Source: Planctomycetia bacterium (GTDB lineage: Bacteria > Planctomycetota > UBA1135 > GCA-002686595). Taken from it: a stretch of 6,278 bases of DNA. Positions 1-3,662 of this stretch are shown here, piece by piece. Under the pieces are notes generated by a model. It had not been told where the DNA came from and ran no database searches. It was given only the letters and a program-made list of their open reading frames with translations. The DNA lies in contig SXKQ01000204.1 in assembly GCA_005778045.1 (NCBI GenBank), forward strand, positions 1-6,278, in the 5' to 3' direction. How positions within the stretch are numbered: the first letter of the stretch is position 1; every line of letters begins with the position of its first letter. The position numbers and the translations under genes were made by a program.

Positions 1-1673
1 AGCTCGACCGCATCGGCGCGGACTTCTACTTCTCGGTGCAGACGATCATCGATCGCCTCGGCGCCCGCCCGGTGCCGATCCAGATCCCCGTCGGCGGCGA
101 GAAGGACTTCCGCGGCCTGATCGACCTCGTGAAGATGCGCTACCTCGAGTTCGTCGAGGACACCGACGGCAAGAAGTGGAACGACCTCGACATCCCCGCG
201 GACATGCTCGACAAGGCGAAGGAATATCGCCACAAGATGCTCGAGTTCGCGGCGGAGAACGACGAGGAGCTGCTCAACCTGTTCGTCGAAGACAAGGAAG
301 CGCCGATCGAGATGGTCAAGCGCGCGCTCCGCAGGGGCACGCTCAAGATGGACATCGTGCCGGTCGTGTGCGGCTCGGCGCTCAAGCACAAGGGCGTGCG
401 CTTCATGCTCGACGCGGTGGTCGACTACCTGCCGGCGCCGATCGACGTGCCGTCGGTGGAAGGCTCGGTCCCGCGCAAGCCGGACGAGAAGCTCCTCCGC
501 ACGTGCGACGACAGCGAGCCGCTCGCCGCGATGGCCTTCAAGACGATCGCCGACTCGACGGGTGACCTGACCTTCGTGCGCGTCTACTCGGGCGTGCTCA
601 AGCAGGGCGAGCGCATGACCAACCCGCGCACCGGCAAGTCCGAGCGTGCGACGCGCATCGTGCGCATGCACGCCAACAAGCGCCAGCCGATCGACGAGAT
701 CCGCGCCGGCGACATCGCGGCCGTGATCGGCCTCAAGCTGACGGTCACCGGCGACACTCTGTGCGACGAGGACAAGCCGATCCAGCTCTCCAAGATCACG
801 TTCCCCGAGACCGTGATCGCGATGTCGCTCGAGCCCAAGAAGTCGTCCGACCGCGACAAGCTCGGCGAAGTCATCGGCAAGCTGATGCGCGAGGACCCGA
901 CCTTCAAGGCGACCACCAACGAGCAGACCGGCGAGCTCGTGATCGCCGGGATGGGCGAGCTGCACCTCGACATCATCGTGACCCGCATCGGTCGCGACTA
1001 CGGCTGCGAGGTCATCACCGGCAAGCCCAAGGTGGCCTACAAGCAGCGCCTCGCCAAGGTGATCGACACCGAGGCTCGCTACATCCGCCAGTCGGGCGGT
1101 CGTGGCCAGTTCGCCGTCATCAGCGTCAAGTTTGAGCCGGTCCAGACCGAGGGCAACGGCTTCGAGTTCGTCGACGGGATCGTCGGCGGCTCGGTGCCGC
1201 GCGAGTTCATCCCCGCCGCGGAGAAGGGCCTCGAGGCTGCCTTCAACTCGGGTGGCAAGCTCGGCTTCCCCTTCGTCAACGTCCGCGCCACGCTGCACGA
1301 CGGCAAGGCCCACGACGTCGACTCGAGCGAACTGGCGTTCCAGTCGGCCGGTCACCTCGCCTTCCGTCAGGCGGCCGAGAACAACGTCACGCTGCTCGAG
1401 CCGATCATGAAGATCGAAATCCGCGTTCCCGAGGAATACCTCGGCGCGGTCGTCGGCGACCTCAACAGCCGCCGTGGCGAGGTCAACGAGGTAGATTCGC
1501 TCGGCAACGTTCGCATCGTGCGCGGTCAGGTGCCGATCGCCGAGATGTTTGCCTACTCGTCGGCCCTGCGCGGCGCGACTCAGGGTCGCGGCTCCTACGC
1601 CATGGAGCTGCACGAGTACCGCGACGTCCCGCGCAACATCGCCGAGAAGGTGATGAAGGGCGAGGAGAAGTAG
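1..1673 (+). CDS. fusA: Translation elongation factor G, 5'-truncated by the window edge
   Basis: EF-G is the ribosomal translocase GTPase of the cytoplasm. The reading frame is already open at base 3 with LDRIGADFYF, the stretch just after the G4 box of EF-G, so about 140 N-terminal residues (G1-G4) lie outside; the GTG at 36 is not the true start. The visible 556 codons run in the usual order: rest of the G domain with the G5 box GSA (372-380), domain II including MHANKR and GDIAA, domain III with GMGELHLDI, domain IV with SGGRGQ (1092-1109) and the tip loop HDVDSSELAF (1311-1340), and domain V ending at TAG 1671. The tip-loop His matches the one needed for translocation in E. coli EF-G, so an active translocase is likely. 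Several stretches (GSALKHKGV, YGCEVITGKPKVA, MREDPTF) recall mitochondrial EF-G1 and the related spdEFG1 group; that subgroup is my inference. No tuf gene follows, unlike the classical str operon. Confidence 0.96.
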   Translation, partial: LDRIGADFYFSVQTIIDRLGARPVPIQIPVGGEKDFRGLIDLVKMRYLEFVEDTDGKKWNDLDIPADMLDKAKEYRHKMLEFAAENDEELLNLFVEDKEAPIEMVKRALRRGTLKMDIVPVVCGSALKHKGVRFMLDAVVDYLPAPIDVPSVEGSVPRKPDEKLLRTCDDSEPLAAMAFKTIADSTGDLTFVRVYSGVLKQGERMTNPRTGKSERATRIVRMHANKRQPIDEIRAGDIAAVIGLKLTVTGDTLCDEDKPIQLSKITFPETVIAMSLEPKKSSDRDKLGEVIGKLMREDPTFKATTNEQTGELVIAGMGELHLDIIVTRIGRDYGCEVITGKPKVAYKQRLAKVIDTEARYIRQSGGRGQFAVISVKFEPVQTEGNGFEFVDGIVGGSVPREFIPAAEKGLEAAFNSGGKLGFPFVNVRATLHDGKAHDVDSSELAFQSAGHLAFRQAAENNVTLLEPIMKIEIRVPEEYLGAVVGDLNSRRGEVNEVDSLGNVRIVRGQVPIAEMFAYSSALRGATQGRGSYAMELHEYRDVPRNIAEKVMKGEEK

Positions 1674-1726
1674 CCCGCGCCCCGCAGGTTTGCCGCGTGT
1701 GCCGCGGCGCCCGCCCGCGAGCCCAA

Positions 1727-1769
1727 CGCAGGCCGTCCGGTCGATCCGGGCGGCCTGCGCCGCTTTTCT
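1727..1769 (+). terminator. Rho-independent terminator after the EF-G gene
   Basis: A stem of 14 pairs (1727-1740 with 1746-1759), including one G-U pair, closes a five-base TCGAT loop. Four bases later comes CTTTTCT (1763-1769). It lies 53 bases past the EF-G stop, so it should end that transcript and separate it from the next gene. The T-run is short and slightly displaced from the stem, which lowers certainty about efficiency but not about the hairpin. Confidence 0.75.
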
Positions 1770-1805
1770 GCACCGCACCGCTCGTACTCGCCGGGCCCCG
1801 CGCTC

Positions 1806-1814
1806 GCTATCCTT
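1806..1814 (+). promoter_or_regulatory. Candidate -10 region upstream of the propeller gene
   Basis: GCTATCCTT contains TATCCT (1808-1813), which matches four of six bases of the sigma-70 -10 consensus in an otherwise very GC-rich gap just after a terminator. The same nine bases occur before the tex-like gene at 3583-3591. No convincing -35 hexamer stands 16-18 bases upstream. If this is a true -10, transcription would begin within about five bases of the ATG at 1824, giving a nearly leaderless mRNA. The lack of a clear Shine-Dalgarno sequence fits that. This is inferred from position and recurrence only. Confidence 0.4.
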
Positions 1815-1823
1815 TCGCAGGCC

Positions 1824-2843
1824 ATGACCAAGACAGCCCGCCGCCGCTGGTCGCGCGAGTTCACGAGCGAGGTCGATGGCATCGCCATCGGCTCGGGCGG
1901 AGCCGTGCTCGTCCACCTCTACGACCAGCCCGCCGGTGACAAGTGGATCGACGACGCGATCCCCGGCAAGCTCGCGCTGCTCGACCGCGCCAGCGGCGAG
2001 CCCAAGTGGACCTCGCCCTGCGAGGTGGGCTACGGGCGCGGATTCGGCGCCGGCTTCGGCCGCAAGGGCGATGTCGTGGTGCTCGGGCCCTCGACCTCGG
2101 GCAACCGCATCGTGCGCATGTCGATCGAGACGGGCGAGCTGCTCGCCGCCGCCAAGCTGCCGGTGTTCGACTCGGCGTTCGTGGGCCCCGACCTGTGCGT
2201 GGTCGCGGGGCTCGATCGCATCGCGGCCTACGACAGCGAGACGCTCAAGGAACTGTGGCGCTACCAGCGCGACGGCGAGCGCTACCACGCCCTCGCGCGC
2301 TCGGGCAAGCGCGTGTTCGTGATGTACTCCTCGAAGGCGAACAAGAAGCGCGGCGTGCTCGCGCTCGACGCCGCCAAGGGGCGCTTCGACGGCATCCTCG
2401 TCGGTCCCAAGCAGCCGACGATCCACGACCTGTGCGCGGACTCCGGCGCGGTGATCGCGCTCGTCGACGACCTCGAGTCGGCCCTGCCGCAGGAAGCGCT
2501 GCTCAAGCTGCTCTCGCAGGCGACTGACGAGGATCTCGGCCGCCGCGGCCCGTCGCTGCTCGCCTTCGCGCCCGGCGCGAGCGAGGGTGACACGCCACTG
2601 TGGTTCGAGAAGCTTTCGTTCTCCGACCCTGAAGAGAGCGCCGACCTCGCCGTGAGCGCCGACAGCGGCAAGCTCTACATCACGACCGGCGCGATGGTCG
2701 AGGTGCGCGACTCGCTCACCGGCCGCAAGCTCGGCGACCTAGCGGTGCCCGGGCTCGACGAGCGCGTCGGCTGGCAGGTCGCGCAGGGCGCGGGCCTGCT
2801 CGCCGAGGAGACGCGCGTGTCGATCTTCGAACTGCCCGCCTGA
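1824..2843 (+). CDS. PQQ-like / WD40-like beta-propeller protein, function unknown
   Basis: The 339-residue product shows repeated beta-propeller blades of the quinoprotein-dehydrogenase-like type: a hydrophobic strand pair followed by a [LVI]-x-x-[DSF]-x-x-[TS]-G-x-x-x-W-like edge. Clear examples are LALLDRASGEPKW (about residues 50-62), IVRMSIETGELL (96-107), IAAYDSETLKELW (133-145), VLALDAAKGRF (178-188) and a late VEVRDSLTGRKL. Counting the last strand (VSIFEL), about seven blades fit, with the N-terminal WSREF strand possibly closing the ring. No signal peptide, lipobox or membrane segment is present: the N-terminus is MTKTARRRW, so a cytoplasmic scaffold or binding protein is likely and a periplasmic PQQ enzyme unlikely. 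No cofactor or catalytic site can be named. ATG 1824 is chosen because it is followed directly by coherent propeller sequence; only a weak AGG (1819-1821) precedes it. The next gene starts 60 bases downstream and may be cotranscribed. Confidence 0.85.
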   Translation: MTKTARRRWSREFTSEVDGIAIGSGGAVLVHLYDQPAGDKWIDDAIPGKLALLDRASGEPKWTSPCEVGYGRGFGAGFGRKGDVVVLGPSTSGNRIVRMSIETGELLAAAKLPVFDSAFVGPDLCVVAGLDRIAAYDSETLKELWRYQRDGERYHALARSGKRVFVMYSSKANKKRGVLALDAAKGRFDGILVGPKQPTIHDLCADSGAVIALVDDLESALPQEALLKLLSQATDEDLGRRGPSLLAFAPGASEGDTPLWFEKLSFSDPEESADLAVSADSGKLYITTGAMVEVRDSLTGRKLGDLAVPGLDERVGWQVAQGAGLLAEETRVSIFELPA

Positions 2844-2903
2844 TCCCACGCTTCCCGCACAGTCCCTCCCGCAACGGCTCCCAGAGTCACCCCGAGCGAC
2901 ACC

Positions 2904-3482
2904 ATGGCCAAGAAGGACACCAAGCCCCAGACCGAAGTCGACGCCGACGGACTCGTGGTGCAGAAGTACCGCAGTCTCGTACTCGTGGTCGTGCCTCCTG
3001 CCGACTACGGCGAGCAGGCGCTGCGCTACGCGCGCTCGTCGCTCTACAACGTGCACGTCGGCACGCGCTCGGTCTCGACCCAGGTGAGCGACCTCATCAA
3101 GGGTGCCTACCAAGACGAGTTTCTCGTCGACGACCTGCTTTCCAACGCCAGCATGGAGGGCTACTCGGGCCTGATCCTCGTCGGCGGCGCCGGCGCGCTC
3201 GCGCTGGCGGATGACGCGGATGTGCAGCGCCTCGCGCGCGATGCCATGGGCAAGGGCAAGCTCGTGGCGGCGTGGGGACACTCGGTAGCCCTGCTCGCCA
3301 AGGCGGGGGTACTCAAGGGCCGGCGCGTGTGCGCCAATGCCGCCGTGCGCGAGCTGCTCGAGCGCGCGGGCGCCAAGTGCTCGACCCGGCAGGTCGAGGT
3401 CGATGGCAACCTCGTCACGGGCCTCGACGACTCGGCCGGAATGCGCTTCGGCAAGGCCCTCGCCGAGAAGGTCGGCATCTAG
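2904..3482 (+). CDS. DJ-1/PfpI-fold protein lacking the catalytic cysteine
   Basis: The 192-residue product has the class I glutamine-amidotransferase-like fold of the DJ-1/PfpI family. Visible landmarks are the first strand LVLVVVPP (residues 25-32), GLILVGGAGALAL (89-101) at the PGG position, VAAWGHSVALLAKAGVLKGR (about 121-140) at the nucleophile elbow, and VEVDGNLVTG near the C-terminus, which closely matches the VVVDGNLVTS motif of PfpI proteins. At the elbow, PfpI-type AICHG reads AWGHS: the nucleophilic Cys is Gly125 while the adjacent His126 is kept. Protease, deglycase or glyoxalase chemistry through that Cys is therefore not expected; a binding or structural role is an inference. 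A charged tail of about 20 residues precedes the fold. The ATG at 2904 has only a weak upstream GAGCGA. The gene lies 60 bases after the propeller gene with no hairpin between them, and a terminator-like stem follows its stop. Confidence 0.85.
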   Translation: MAKKDTKPQTEVDADGLVVQKYRSLVLVVVPPADYGEQALRYARSSLYNVHVGTRSVSTQVSDLIKGAYQDEFLVDDLLSNASMEGYSGLILVGGAGALALADDADVQRLARDAMGKGKLVAAWGHSVALLAKAGVLKGRRVCANAAVRELLERAGAKCSTRQVEVDGNLVTGLDDSAGMRFGKALAEKVGI

Positions 3483-3514
3483 GCCCACGGTCCGCGCCCG
3501 GCGCCGGACCCGTC

Positions 3515-3551
3515 CGCGAGCCGCTCCGCGACCCCGCGGAGGCGGCTCGCG
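3515..3551 (+). terminator. Large GC hairpin after the DJ-1-like gene, probable terminator
   Basis: Arms 3515-3530 and 3535-3551 form 16 pairs with one bulged G (3541) around an ACCC loop. It begins 33 bases after the TAG at 3480. The only downstream T-run is TTT at 3556-3558, so it is not a textbook intrinsic terminator; it could instead stabilise the 3' end or assist Rho-dependent termination. Its place between a stop codon and a new candidate promoter supports an end-of-transcript role. Confidence 0.55.
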
Positions 3552-3582
3552 CAACTTTCCCGGCAGGGTGGAGCGGGGCGGG

Positions 3583-3591
3583 GCTATCCTT
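3583..3591 (+). promoter_or_regulatory. Candidate -10 region upstream of the tex-like gene
   Basis: GCTATCCTT, identical to the nine bases at 1806-1814, again sits in an intergenic gap just after a hairpin. TATCCT (3585-3590) would be the -10 element. A start about seven bases downstream would give a leader of roughly 65 bases before the GTG at 3663. No good -35 element is seen 16-18 bases upstream; the gap there is G-rich. Confidence 0.4.
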
Positions 3592-3652
3592 ATGGCGGTC
3601 AAAAAGCCGCGACCGTGGGCGCGACCCGCGCGAGCGAACCATCCCGAGCTAC

Positions 3653-3656
3653 GAGG
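3653..3656 (+). promoter_or_regulatory. Shine-Dalgarno GAGG fixing the GTG start of the tex-like gene
   Basis: GAGG lies six bases before GTG 3663, an ideal spacing. It matters because the frame is open all the way back to 3483 and another in-frame GTG exists at 3615 with no comparable ribosome site. The Tex-type sequence also begins right after 3663. Confidence 0.65.
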
Positions 3657-3662
3657 CTCCCC

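Noticed and set aside
36..38. GTG as the start of the EF-G gene
   Set aside because: In-frame EF-G sequence continues upstream to base 3, so the gene is cut by the window edge and this codon is an internal Val.
2844..2903. Terminator or promoter between the propeller and DJ-1-like genes
   Set aside because: No stable hairpin, T-run or TATCCT-like element is visible in these 60 bases.
3566..3584. G-rich run as a possible G-quadruplex
   Set aside because: Only three runs of three or more G are present in close spacing, so a stable three-tier quadruplex is not supported.
3615..3617. Earlier in-frame GTG start for the tex-like gene
   Set aside because: No ribosome site precedes it, the added 16 residues do not resemble Tex, and GTG 3663 has GAGG at ideal spacing.
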